Below, in pieces: positions 1 through 6,871 of a DNA stretch of 15,793 nucleotides. The position numbers and the translations under genes were made by a program. This DNA comes from Fibrobacterales bacterium. Its GTDB lineage: Bacteria > Fibrobacterota > Fibrobacteria > Fibrobacterales > Fibrobacteraceae. How positions within the stretch are numbered: the stretch's first letter is position 1; each line of letters begins with the position of its first letter. Under the pieces are notes generated by a model, which saw only the letters and a list, made by a program, of their open reading frames with translations, searched no databases and had not been told where the DNA came from. The stretch is taken from positions 1 through 15,793 of the forward strand of contig BNUP01000047.1 in the NCBI GenBank assembly GCA_025997455.1, read 5' to 3'.

Positions 1-348
1 AAAAAGGTATTGGATTATTACAAGATGACACTTATTGAGCAGAAAGAATATGATAAGGAGATAGACCGCCGCCGCAGTTTAACGAGTATGTTTAAGACTG
101 CACGCATAGAAGGCTTGTCAGATGGCAAGGCGGAGGGCAGAGCGGAGGGCAAGGCGGAGGGCAGAGCGGAGGGCAGAGCGGAAGGCAGGGCAGAGGGTGA
201 GGCAAAAGGCAGAGCGGAAGGCGAGTTGATAGGTGAAAAGAAAACAAAATTAGAACTTGCAAAGAGAATGAAATTGGCGAAAGAGGATGTTAAGAAAATT
301 ATTCTTTATACGGGTTTAACAGAAAAAGAGATTAGGGGGTTAAAATGA
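1..348 (+). CDS. Rpn-family (PD-(D/E)XK) nuclease/transposase, C-terminal part only
   Basis: The frame is open from base 1, so the gene begins outside the window and about 115 C-terminal residues are seen. The pattern is a short charged helix with YDKEIDRRRS, then FKTARIEGLSDGKAEGRAEG, then a run of (A-E-G-K/R) tetrapeptides, and finally a basic segment ending in ILYTGLTEKEI. From family knowledge, this is the usual tail of Rpn-type recombination-promoting nucleases / PDDEXK_2 putative transposases: a charged coiled-coil linker with EGxAEG repeats and a short helical end. The nuclease domain itself is not visible, so catalytic integrity cannot be judged. The TTG at base 10 is inside the frame and need not be a start. 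The stop overlaps the next small ORF as ATGA. Confidence 0.75.
   Translation, partial: KKVLDYYKMTLIEQKEYDKEIDRRRSLTSMFKTARIEGLSDGKAEGRAEGKAEGRAEGRAEGRAEGEAKGRAEGELIGEKKTKLELAKRMKLAKEDVKKIILYTGLTEKEIRGLK
124..225 (+). repeat. 12-bp in-frame tandem repeat (AEG-rich linker)
   Basis: Eight consecutive 12-bp units of the type GGCAGAGCGGAG start at 124, 136, 148, 160, 172, 184, 196 and 208, followed by a partial unit GGCGAG. Units 1-4 alternate perfectly between GGCAAGGCGGAG and GGCAGAGCGGAG, and later units diverge. Each unit encodes G-(K/R)-A-E, so copy-number changes would stay in frame. This is coding sequence of the Rpn-type tail, not an intergenic array. Confidence 0.9.
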
Positions 349-488
349 GGATTATTATTTGTTTATTGTTTTCGTTAGTTTTCCTTTCCTGCGGGAATGT
401 GGAGTTAAACAACCACAACGACCCCGACAGTGCTAACTATATCGTTAAGGGCTACGGCTTGTTTAGTGTGCGTTGTTTAAGGGACTAA
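345..488 (+). CDS. Small lipoprotein-like protein, possibly a truncated lipoprotein N-terminus
   Basis: A 47-codon ORF starts at an ATG overlapping the upstream stop (ATGA). It encodes a typical lipoprotein signal: short N-region MR, hydrophobic IIICLLFSLVF, then L-S-C with Cys16 as the likely lipidated residue, followed by G-N. The mature part is only about 32 residues and contains NNHNDPDSANYIVKGYG. N-x-DP-x-S-x-NY stretches just after the lipid Cys occur in larger lipoproteins of Fibrobacter-like bacteria (recalled, not checked), so this may be the stump of a longer gene cut by a rearrangement. Its stop lies inside the 3' end of the convergent NUDIX gene, overlapping by 4 bp. A genuine small lipoprotein or a non-functional remnant are both possible. 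Confidence 0.5.
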   Translation: MRIIICLLFSLVFLSCGNVELNNHNDPDSANYIVKGYGLFSVRCLRD

Positions 489-1195
489 GTTTTGGATTGT
501 TGTGTCGTCATTGACAAATACAAGTAAAGAGCGGATAGACTTTTACTGTCTGTTATTTGATTTCGAGCGGAAGAAAAGGGAATAATTTTGGTTTCTATCC
601 ATTCCTCTTCTGCGGTGTATTCCTGAGCACGGTTATTCATTTTTGCAAGTTCTTCGTTGCTGACTGTGCGGGTTATAGCGTATAAATATATCTTTTCGTC
701 CAAAAGACCGCAACTCGCGGCGATAGGTTCAGGAGTGAGAAGTTTTAATTCATCTGCGGCGGCATCAATTTGCGCCTCCTCTTTTAACTCTGCAATTGCA
801 ATTTTTAAGGGGTCATTTGACCAATCCAAAATACCTGCAGGAATTTCGAGGAATCGCCTTTCTCCAAGCGGAAATCTCGGTTGCTCAACCAACAATAAAT
901 ATTTTTCGTTTTCGCATTCGAGCACAACTAAAACTCCAACCGCATCTCCGCGCAAAACGCACACTCCGTGCTGCGGTTTGCCTTCTTTGTCCGTTGCAGT
1001 CGCTTTTAACTTTATAAAAAGCGGATTTTTTATTTCCTTGTTATTATCCCTTTTCCTAAAATCAACGGAGGCAAAATGAACCTCGCTTATAACAAATTCT
1101 GCACTCGCTTTTTTAAGCCAAGTATTCCAAAGGTTGCTCTGCAAAATGCAGGTTTGCTCGGCAGGCGAAATTTCGGGTGAGAATGAAATTTTCAT
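485..1195 (-). CDS. NUDIX hydrolase, ADP-sugar/nucleoside-diphosphate-sugar pyrophosphatase-like
   Basis: 236 residues. The centre has the NUDIX fold signature: GDAVGVLVVLE, a strand with KYLLLVEQPRFPLG, then LEIPAGILDW and the box region 121-143 ending AELKEEAQI. The helix glutamates that bind metal (E136, E139, E140) are present, but the consensus R of REUxEE is Ala135, the Glu seven residues into the box is Asn, and the consensus Gly near its end is Gln142. VEQ-x-R-x-P, L-E-x-PAG and the length with an N-terminal extension of about 80 residues resemble plant NUDT14-type ADP-sugar diphosphatases and related bacterial enzymes. The likely role is hydrolysis of a nucleotide sugar or similar diphosphate; the substrate is inferred. 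The start overlaps the acyl-CoA synthetase stop by ATGA, implying translational coupling. Confidence 0.8.
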   Translation of the reverse strand: MKISFSPEISPAEQTCILQSNLWNTWLKKASAEFVISEVHFASVDFRKRDNNKEIKNPLFIKLKATATDKEGKPQHGVCVLRGDAVGVLVVLECENEKYLLLVEQPRFPLGERRFLEIPAGILDWSNDPLKIAIAELKEEAQIDAAADELKLLTPEPIAASCGLLDEKIYLYAITRTVSNEELAKMNNRAQEYTAEEEWIETKIIPFSSARNQITDSKSLSALYLYLSMTTQQSKT

Positions 1196-2976
1196 CTATA
1201 AATTTCCTCTATCAATCCCTCAAATTTCTTTTCAACCGCATTTCTGCGAAGTTTCATAGTCGGGGTTAAAAGTCCGTTTTCCGTGCTTAAAATTGCAAAG
1301 ACAGGACGCCATTTTTTGACTTTTTCCCACTCGTTTAAGTTCTTATTTACAATATCGACCGCTTTTTGAATTTCGGCGTTAATTCTTCGGGACTTTAAGG
1401 CTATTTCTTGGTTAAATTCTCCAAATTTTTTCTTTAACTTTGCCGCAACCAAATCTGGATTTAAGAAAATTATTGCAGAAGTGAATTTGCGACCATCGGC
1501 AAAAACTTGTGCCGCCTCAATAAACGCCCGTTGGCTGAGCGCCTGTTCTATCGGCACGGGACTCACATATTTTCCCGTGCTCAACTTAAACATCTCTTTT
1601 AGACGACCCGTAATTTTTATATAACCGTCGGAGTCAATACCGCCTTTATCACCCGTGCGAAAGTAACCGTCTTCCGTAAAAATTTCGGAATTTAATTCGG
1701 GATGATTCCAATAGCCGCTAAAAACACTTTCCCCTTTAACCTGTATTTCGCTGCCCTCTCCGATTTTCACCTGCAAACAACTAAGCGGTTTTCCAACAGT
1801 TCCAAGTCTGTTGGCACTTGGACATTCGGCAGAAATCACGGGAGAGCACTCGGTCATTCCGTAGCCCTCAAGCATAGGCAATCCCAAATTTCTTAAAAAT
1901 CTGTTGCACGCAACATTAAGTGCGGAACTTCCCGAAACGAGCAACTTAAAATTACCGCCCAGAGCAACACGCATCTTTGAATATACGAGTTTATCCCAAA
2001 TTGAACCTTTAAGAGAAACTTTTTCGGGGTCTGTGAATTTAGCCTTTTTTATAGCGTGCTTCATAAGAAGTTTTATAGGCAGAGATTTGCCGTTTGCGGA
2101 ATCCACAAGTTTTTCGTAAAGTTTTTCAACAACTCTGGGAACAACCGTAAGAACGGAAGGTTTTATTTCGGGAAGGTATTTTCCCACATTGTTAGGCGTA
2201 TCCGCAAAATACACGGGTAAGCCAGACCCCGAAAAATAGAACACCGCCATTCGCTCAAATACATGAGCAACGGGCAAAATACTCATACAAATATCATTTT
2301 CGCTAAGCGGAAAAATTTCGCTTATTGAACGCAATTGAACGAGCATATTTTTATGCGTGAGCGGAACGCCTTTCGGTGTGCCCGTGGAACCGCTTGTATA
2401 TATAATTGAAAAAATGTCTTCGGGTTTTATTGAAGAGAGTTGTTCCTCATACCAAGAGCGTGCAACTTTTGCAGACACTTCGGAAATTTCAACGGCAGAT
2501 TTTCCCGCCTCAATAAATTTTTCCCAACTGTGGGCGTTAGCGTGTTTTATCTGATTCGGAAGATTTTCAAAGTGGATAAGAGTCGGAATTTTTAAGGATT
2601 GCTCGGCTATTTGGTCGGGCAGTGCCTCCCAAGAATCGATAACCAAAACCTTCACCTGCGCATCTTTAATTTGAAATTCAAAATGCTCCGATGAAATATT
2701 TGAAAAAAGCGGAACCACATAACCGCCACAAATTTGCGTTGCTATATCTATAATATACCATTTCGGCGAACTCGGAGCGATAATCCCAACGCCAACACCC
2801 TTTTCAACACCCGCCTCCTTGAGTGCAAGTGAAAAATGATATATGCTGTTCAGCATATCTTCGGGCGAGTATTGTTTCCAATTTTCGCCTACGCGGTGAT
2901 AAAAACTTTTTGACCTTGCATCTTTGAATGTCTGCATAGCCAAAGCGGGAAGTGTCGGAATTTCAAAAACACCCAT
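1192..2976 (-). CDS. Long-chain fatty acid-CoA ligase (AMP-forming acyl-CoA synthetase)
   Basis: 594 residues from the chosen start. It activates a fatty acid through an acyl-adenylate and transfers it to CoA. ANL-superfamily motifs appear in order: phosphate-binding loop TSGSTGTPKG (194-203), VAHVFER (237-242 region), GYGMTE (371-376), YFRTGD (438-443), and the hinge/C-terminal motif GRLKEMFKLSTGKYVSP (457-473), which is typical of FadD15/eukaryotic-like long-chain ACS. No membrane segment is obvious. I chose the ATG at 2976 because GAAAGGGTGG lies 5 nt before it; in-frame ATGs upstream at 3003 and 3033 would overlap pepA and have no clear ribosome site. It lies 13 bp after pepA and overlaps the NUDIX gene by 4 bp, so the three probably share one transcript. 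Confidence 0.92.
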   Translation of the reverse strand: MGVFEIPTLPALAMQTFKDARSKSFYHRVGENWKQYSPEDMLNSIYHFSLALKEAGVEKGVGVGIIAPSSPKWYIIDIATQICGGYVVPLFSNISSEHFEFQIKDAQVKVLVIDSWEALPDQIAEQSLKIPTLIHFENLPNQIKHANAHSWEKFIEAGKSAVEISEVSAKVARSWYEEQLSSIKPEDIFSIIYTSGSTGTPKGVPLTHKNMLVQLRSISEIFPLSENDICMSILPVAHVFERMAVFYFSGSGLPVYFADTPNNVGKYLPEIKPSVLTVVPRVVEKLYEKLVDSANGKSLPIKLLMKHAIKKAKFTDPEKVSLKGSIWDKLVYSKMRVALGGNFKLLVSGSSALNVACNRFLRNLGLPMLEGYGMTECSPVISAECPSANRLGTVGKPLSCLQVKIGEGSEIQVKGESVFSGYWNHPELNSEIFTEDGYFRTGDKGGIDSDGYIKITGRLKEMFKLSTGKYVSPVPIEQALSQRAFIEAAQVFADGRKFTSAIIFLNPDLVAAKLKKKFGEFNQEIALKSRRINAEIQKAVDIVNKNLNEWEKVKKWRPVFAILSTENGLLTPTMKLRRNAVEKKFEGLIEEIYR

Positions 2977-2989
2977 TGTAACCACCCTT

Positions 2990-4546
2990 TCATTTTTTTC
3001 CATTTTGTGAATATTCTCTTGCCGTTTCCACAATAGTTTTTAAACCGAACGCTGTTGCACCGTTCTCGGTGTATTTGTAACCTTTGGTTGTAAATGCAGT
3101 GCCGGCAATATCTAAGTGTGCCCATTCAATATCTTTTTTTACAAATTCCTGCAAAAATAAAGCGGCGGTTATTGCGCCCGGTCCGCCATCGGTAATGTTG
3201 CGAATATCTGCAACTTTATCATTTAAGCCTTCCGAGTATTCCTCGTCAAGCGGCATTCTCCACCACTTTTCACCTTCCGCCGCACCCGCTGTTTTTATCC
3301 GTTCGGCGAGTTCATCGCTGTTTGAGAACAAACCTGCAATTGAAGTTCCCAAGGCTCTCTGAATTGCACCGGTTAAAGTTGCAATATCTATAATATGCGT
3401 TGCACCCAAATCTGCCGCCTCTGCCAAGCCGTCTATTAAAACCAAACGACCTTCGGCATCGGTATTTTCCACCATAACGGTTTTACCGTTTTTCGCTTTG
3501 AAAATATCACCGGGCAAAACCGCATTTTCTCCTGGACGATTTTCCGCAAGGCAGAGAATAGTTGTAACTTCAATGGGCAACTTCAAAGCCGCAATAACCT
3601 GAATAGCCGCAAGCATTGTAGCCGCACCCGACATATCGCTTTTCATCTCCCACATTTTATCTTGGGGTTTTAAGCAAATTCCGCCCGTATCAAATGTTAT
3701 GCCTTTGCCTACAAGAGCGAGTTTTGGAACTTTACCCGCACCGCCTTTAACATTGGCAGATTTAACAGCGGGTTTATAGGTGAGGGTTACCATTGCAGGT
3801 TCATTTTTGCTACCTCGCCCCACTGTTAAAATTCCGTTGTAATTATCTCTTTTTAATTCTGCCGTGCGGCGAATTTTTATTGAAAGTTTATATTGCTTTG
3901 CTATGCTCCCCGCCATTGCACACACATCTTTTGGCGTGAGCGAGCCGCCCGGTTCGTTTATCAAATCTTTTGCCAAACGGATTCCATCAAACAAACTCGA
4001 CTGATAATCATCATCGAAAATAAATTCATCGATAAAGAAATAGGTTAACTCTTTTTTCTTTTTCTTTTCACTTTTGTATTTGTCAAAGGAGTAATCTGCG
4101 TGGTGCAAGCCTTGCGAAAATGCGGTGCGTTTCCGTTCGCTGTCCTCTTTTAATGTAGGTATCAAAATTTTATCTACGGCGTGGCTCTCCGCCCATTTTG
4201 CAATTCTAAAACCTGCCATTCTAAGATGGTCTAACTCATCTAAACCTTTCTCTTTACCTACATCTACAAATAAAACCGAACGAATAAATTCTCCTTCTGT
4301 ATACACGGTTCGCAATGCCTCACTCTCATTTAATGAGTGTTCCGCATCGGCGATGAACGATTTTGCTTCGTAAATTTCATCTTTCATCAAGTCTAGTTTT
4401 TTTCTTTTGTCATATAGATAAACGGAGATTGGACCTTCGCCCCACCAACCAGACCAAAAACTCGGTTTCATAGTTTCTTCCGTCGTTTTTGCAACCGCTT
4501 TTGCAGACTTTACGCCTGCACCTTTTGTCTTAGAATTTTTTAGCAT
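2990..4546 (-). CDS. pepA: Leucyl aminopeptidase (M17 family)
   Basis: 518 residues. A cytosolic, two-metal aminopeptidase that removes N-terminal residues from peptides. The catalytic C-terminal domain is complete. VGKGITFDTGG carries metal ligands K281 and D286, LKP carries the catalytic K293, MKSDMSGAA carries D304, and the signature NTDAEGRL carries D363, E365 and R367. These match E. coli PepA K270, D275, K282, D293, D352, E354 and R356 with a constant offset of 11, so the site is intact. The first 25 residues are Lys/Ala/Thr-rich and an in-frame ATG at residue 26 (MKPSFW), with GGAAG just before it, is a plausible alternative start. The 4546 start has no Shine-Dalgarno, but a TATATT lies 6 nt upstream, which would give a leaderless mRNA. 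First gene of the pepA / acyl-CoA synthetase / NUDIX cluster. Confidence 0.93.
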   Translation of the reverse strand: MLKNSKTKGAGVKSAKAVAKTTEETMKPSFWSGWWGEGPISVYLYDKRKKLDLMKDEIYEAKSFIADAEHSLNESEALRTVYTEGEFIRSVLFVDVGKEKGLDELDHLRMAGFRIAKWAESHAVDKILIPTLKEDSERKRTAFSQGLHHADYSFDKYKSEKKKKKELTYFFIDEFIFDDDYQSSLFDGIRLAKDLINEPGGSLTPKDVCAMAGSIAKQYKLSIKIRRTAELKRDNYNGILTVGRGSKNEPAMVTLTYKPAVKSANVKGGAGKVPKLALVGKGITFDTGGICLKPQDKMWEMKSDMSGAATMLAAIQVIAALKLPIEVTTILCLAENRPGENAVLPGDIFKAKNGKTVMVENTDAEGRLVLIDGLAEAADLGATHIIDIATLTGAIQRALGTSIAGLFSNSDELAERIKTAGAAEGEKWWRMPLDEEYSEGLNDKVADIRNITDGGPGAITAALFLQEFVKKDIEWAHLDIAGTAFTTKGYKYTENGATAFGLKTIVETAREYSQNGKK

Positions 4547-4558
4547 AGCGTTAATATA
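4547..4558 (-). promoter_or_regulatory. Possible leaderless promoter (-10) of pepA
   Basis: On the minus strand TATATT (4558-4553) is followed by six bases (AACGCT) and then the ATG. A transcript starting 6-7 nt after this hexamer would begin at the start codon. No ribosome-binding site is seen. The -35 is not clear. The same geometry occurs at cheX. Confidence 0.4.
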
Positions 4559-4612
4559 GTAATCTCTGAATAACTCCCTAAAACTTTACTTTATAAAACA
4601 AGGAGTTCTTTG

Positions 4613-4645
4613 GAGCCTACTATAAAAAATTTTTAAGCGAGGCTC
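4613..4645 (-). terminator. Weak hairpin just after the rRNA methyltransferase gene
   Basis: GAGCCT (4613-4618) and AGGCTC (4640-4645) form a perfect 6-bp inverted repeat. The interior is AT-rich and holds AAAAAATTTTT. It touches the methyltransferase stop codon. With a 21-nt interior and no clean U-tract it is only a possible terminator. The rest of the 4561-4612 gap contains one more 6-bp inverted pair (AACTCC 4572-4577, GGAGTT 4602-4607) and nothing else I can name. Confidence 0.3.
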
Positions 4646-5577
4646 TAAACTTGCTTTCTCATCTGTGCTATTTGATAACACAAAATTCCGTGTGCAACCG
4701 CAACATTCAGCGATTCCAAATCCTGTTCCATAGGAATTTTCACCCATTCATCGGCGAGGTCGCTAACGCTTTTATCCGTGCCGGAGCCTTCGTTGCCCAC
4801 GAGCAGTGCAATTTTTTTTGCCTGTCTTGGCGATAGGTCTGTGATGTCTTTTTTTGCATGTGGAGAAGTTGCAACTATGCAAAAACCCTTTTGGCGGAGC
4901 AGTGTAAATCTCTCTTTTAGGTCTATACCTTTTTCAAAGGGCATTCGCAAAAATGAACCCGATGAACCGCGAACTGTTTTTGGGTTAAAAGGGTCTGTTG
5001 TCCCGCGTCCCAAAAGCATTCCGTCAAAACCGAATCCTATGGCAGTGCGAAAAAGCGCGCCCAAATTTCCGGGGTCTTGAACCGCATCTACAAGCGTGAG
5101 CGTATGTGCGGCATCGTAATTTGGTTTTTCGTTTGCAAGGCGGCACACTGCAAAAATACCCTGACCCGTGGCTACCGAATTAACCCGCCTCATCTGTTGC
5201 GGAACTAAGGTGTGCAGCAACAAGCCGCATTCCCTAATTTTGCGGCGCAAGTCATCGTTGTCAAAGGTTTCATCTACATAAATCCCTTTTACCAAATCTG
5301 CGTGGTGTTCGGCGATTTCTTCCACAACCTTAACGCCTTCCGCGAGGAACAAACCCTCTTTTTCGCGCCCCTTTTCATTTGAGAGTGAGGCAATTGCTTT
5401 TAGCCAAGGCGGGTCTTTTGGTTTGGAGTTGTGAAAGTCCTGACGGTTCTCAGCAGGGTGATTGATTTGCAACTTATTCGCAGGGCGTTTCCCGCGTTTA
5501 TCGAAGTCGGAGTCAAAATCTTCTGTGGTATTACCAAATGTCTTGGTGTAGGTCGTTTTGAGCGTTGGCTTTTGCAT
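4645..5577 (-). CDS. TrmH/SpoU-family RNA 2'-O-methyltransferase (RlmB-like)
   Basis: 310 residues. SAM-dependent ribose methylation of rRNA or tRNA. The three SPOUT motifs are intact: motif 1 LVDAVQDPGNLGALFRTA (about 162-179, with N171 and R177), motif 2 GNEGSG (261-266), and motif 3 ESLNVAVAHGI (288-298). A substrate-binding domain (about 58-140, EGLFLAEGVKVVEEI) precedes the knotted domain. The first ~55 residues are polar, basic and probably disordered (KTTYTKTFGNTTEDFDSDFD), longer than usual for the family. The rRNA or tRNA target cannot be told from sequence alone; RlmB (G2251), RlmH-like or TsnR-like enzymes share these motifs. There is no Shine-Dalgarno; instead CTACCTTCC stands directly before the ATG, as in leuS and nuoD. 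Confidence 0.88.
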   Translation of the reverse strand: MQKPTLKTTYTKTFGNTTEDFDSDFDKRGKRPANKLQINHPAENRQDFHNSKPKDPPWLKAIASLSNEKGREKEGLFLAEGVKVVEEIAEHHADLVKGIYVDETFDNDDLRRKIRECGLLLHTLVPQQMRRVNSVATGQGIFAVCRLANEKPNYDAAHTLTLVDAVQDPGNLGALFRTAIGFGFDGMLLGRGTTDPFNPKTVRGSSGSFLRMPFEKGIDLKERFTLLRQKGFCIVATSPHAKKDITDLSPRQAKKIALLVGNEGSGTDKSVSDLADEWVKIPMEQDLESLNVAVAHGILCYQIAQMRKQV

Positions 5578-5648
5578 TTGCGAGGAAGGTAGAAAGTTTT
5601 GGGGTATGGGGTGTGGCGTGTGGGGTATGGGGAACTCGGCGGTGCAGG
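5578..5648 (-). promoter_or_regulatory. Recurrent upstream element of the rRNA methyltransferase gene
   Basis: Read towards the gene (minus strand): the 16-mer CCTGCACCGCCGAGTT (5648-5633), five C-rich 7-bp units (5632-5598, CCCCATA / CCCCACA / CGCCACA types), then ACTTTCTACCTTCC, a short spacer and the ATG at 5577. The same blocks in the same order stand before leuS, and a degenerate version before nuoD. TACCTT ends 8 nt before the ATG. A promoter or transferable 5' module is inferred. Confidence 0.55.
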
Positions 5649-5676
5649 TTTGGGAGAGGGGAGTAGGGGAAATTGG

Positions 5677-5770
5677 GTGTAAAGTTGAAAGTGAAAAGTG
5701 TAAAGTTGAGAGTAAAGAGTTAAGTTTAAGAATTTTATAACTCTACTCTTTACTCTCTACTCTCTACTCT
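5677..5770. repeat. Two opposed arrays of 7-bp units forming an inverted repeat
   Basis: On the plus strand seven 7-bp units of GTGTAAA/GTTGAAA type run from 5677 to 5725, and four CTCTACT/CTTTACT units run from 5741 to 5768. GAGAGTAAAGAGT (5708-5720) pairs perfectly with ACTCTTTACTCTC (5745-5757), a 13-bp stem with a 24-nt loop. It lies downstream of the outer-membrane protein gene and upstream of the methyltransferase gene, so it might act as a terminator for the former. No coding potential was seen in the 5578-5778 gap. Confidence 0.75.
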
Positions 5771-5778
5771 AAAATAAA

Positions 5779-6741
5779 TCACCACTTCAACCCAATGCCG
5801 AAGATGTGATTTGCACCGAGTGCGGTGCGGTTTTGGTAAGCGTATTCAACTGATACAAATGAAACGGCAACGGCGAAACCCGCACTCAGTGCATCGTTGT
5901 CGCTTGAATTTTTTGAAATAGGGTAGCCGAGACGAACGGCAAAAAATTCTTTATACGACAACTCTCCGCCGAGCCTCCATTGTTCGGTTTGGTCGTTGCG
6001 GCGATAGAGGTCGGCGGAGAGCGATCCATTCAAATCGAGAGGCAATGAGTGCGAGGCAGTTATTCCTGCTTGCACCGCAAGCGGTGCGGTTTCGCCATCC
6101 GTGAGAAAACCGAAATTTGTAAATATTGCTCCAAAAGTTAAAAAATCGCCGGCGTTCAGTTTTGCACCGCCGTCAAATAACACGCCCTGATAATAATAGT
6201 AGTCTATGTTTTGACTCGCATATCTCGCGGAAATACCGAATACGGATTGCTTAAATTCCTTTGCAACCCCTATTTGAGCGGCAACAGTTCCCGACCCGAA
6301 TTCCAAATTATCAGCGGTTAAACCGTCTTCGTTATATCCTTGAATAGGATCGTAATTCAACGATTCGAGTCCCGCCGATAAATGCAAACCGCCAAGCACG
6401 GAAAGCGGAGTGTGTGCAACCATCGCTATGTGGCTTGCACCTACTTTATTTGAAAAATTGATTTTTGAAAAATTCAGAGTTGAACTTGAAACGGCGGCTG
6501 TTGCAAGCGGGTTTCTCAACGCTTCGGCGGCACTGCGGGGAGTTGCAACTCCTGATCCTGCCATAGCAGCCTCCCTCGGCGAACCTTGAATTGAGAGGAT
6601 TTTCATAGAAGAACCGCCGTTCTCCAAATGCCAATAATCTCCCGCACTCGCTACGGTAAAAAATACAGAAATGATAAGTAGTAGTGAGTAGGTAACCTCT
6701 ATTAACCTCCTAAGAGGTTGGTAGAGGTTACCAAGCGACAT
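5779..6741 (-). CDS. UPF0164/PorV-like outer-membrane beta-barrel protein
   Basis: 320 residues from the chosen ATG. Signal peptide: RR in the N-region, hydrophobic YSLLLIISVFFTV, then A31-S32-A33 giving a signal peptidase I cut before GDYW. The mature protein begins with LSIQGSPREAAMAGSGVATPRSAAEALRNPLA, resembling the start of PorV/UPF0164 proteins (G-x-P-R-A-x-x-MGG-x-x-A, A-x-x-NPA). The remainder alternates amphipathic strands (FGISARYASQNIDYYYY, LSADLYRRN) and ends in Trp, as expected for a barrel. Family members sit in the outer membrane; PorV also takes part in type IX secretion, but no other such gene is here. The frame stays open to a TTG at 6879, but those 46 extra codons span inverted repeats and overlap ilvE, so I reject them. 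No Shine-Dalgarno stands before 6741. Confidence 0.72.
   Translation of the reverse strand: MSLGNLYQPLRRLIEVTYSLLLIISVFFTVASAGDYWHLENGGSSMKILSIQGSPREAAMAGSGVATPRSAAEALRNPLATAAVSSSTLNFSKINFSNKVGASHIAMVAHTPLSVLGGLHLSAGLESLNYDPIQGYNEDGLTADNLEFGSGTVAAQIGVAKEFKQSVFGISARYASQNIDYYYYQGVLFDGGAKLNAGDFLTFGAIFTNFGFLTDGETAPLAVQAGITASHSLPLDLNGSLSADLYRRNDQTEQWRLGGELSYKEFFAVRLGYPISKNSSDNDALSAGFAVAVSFVSVEYAYQNRTALGANHIFGIGLKW
6691..6732. repeat. 42-bp perfect-arm palindrome inside the 5' end of the outer-membrane protein gene
   Basis: GGTAACCTCTA (6691-6701) pairs with TAGAGGTTACC (6722-6732), 11 bp. After a 2-nt internal bulge on each side, AACCTC (6704-6709) pairs with GAGGTT (6714-6719), closing on a 4-nt loop. 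On the coding (minus) strand the inner stem and loop contain AGGAGG. It falls in codons about 4-17 of the outer-membrane protein. Confidence 0.85.
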
Positions 6742-6742
6742 G

Positions 6743-6836
6743 GGCGAACTGCGTTTTTTATGCAAATTTAAGTAGTTCGCCGTCGTCTCTAAAAACTCAA
6801 ATCTATGGAATTGTGTTACAAAGGGAGTTTTTAGAG
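6743..6836. repeat. Two further perfect inverted repeats upstream of the outer-membrane protein gene
   Basis: GGCGAACT (6743-6750) pairs with AGTTCGCC (6774-6781), 8 bp with a 23-nt loop. CTCTAAAAACTC (6787-6798) pairs with GAGTTTTTAGAG (6825-6836), 12 bp with a 26-nt loop. TAGAGGTTTCC at 6832-6842 also matches 10 of 11 bases of the palindrome arm at 6722-6732. Together with the 42-bp palindrome they make three hairpins in under 150 bp of the ilvE to outer-membrane protein junction. Confidence 0.8.
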
Positions 6837-6871
6837 GTTTCCAGTAGAGAGTTAGGAGTGGAAGGTTCTGT

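Noticed and set aside
657..1079. 140-codon plus-strand ORF antisense to the NUDIX gene
   Set aside because: The minus-strand NUDIX frame has recognisable motifs; this one is low-complexity Ser-rich with none.
6691..6732. Insertion-sequence end or MITE
   Set aside because: No transposase, target-site duplication or second copy is visible in the window; kept only as an unexplained palindrome.
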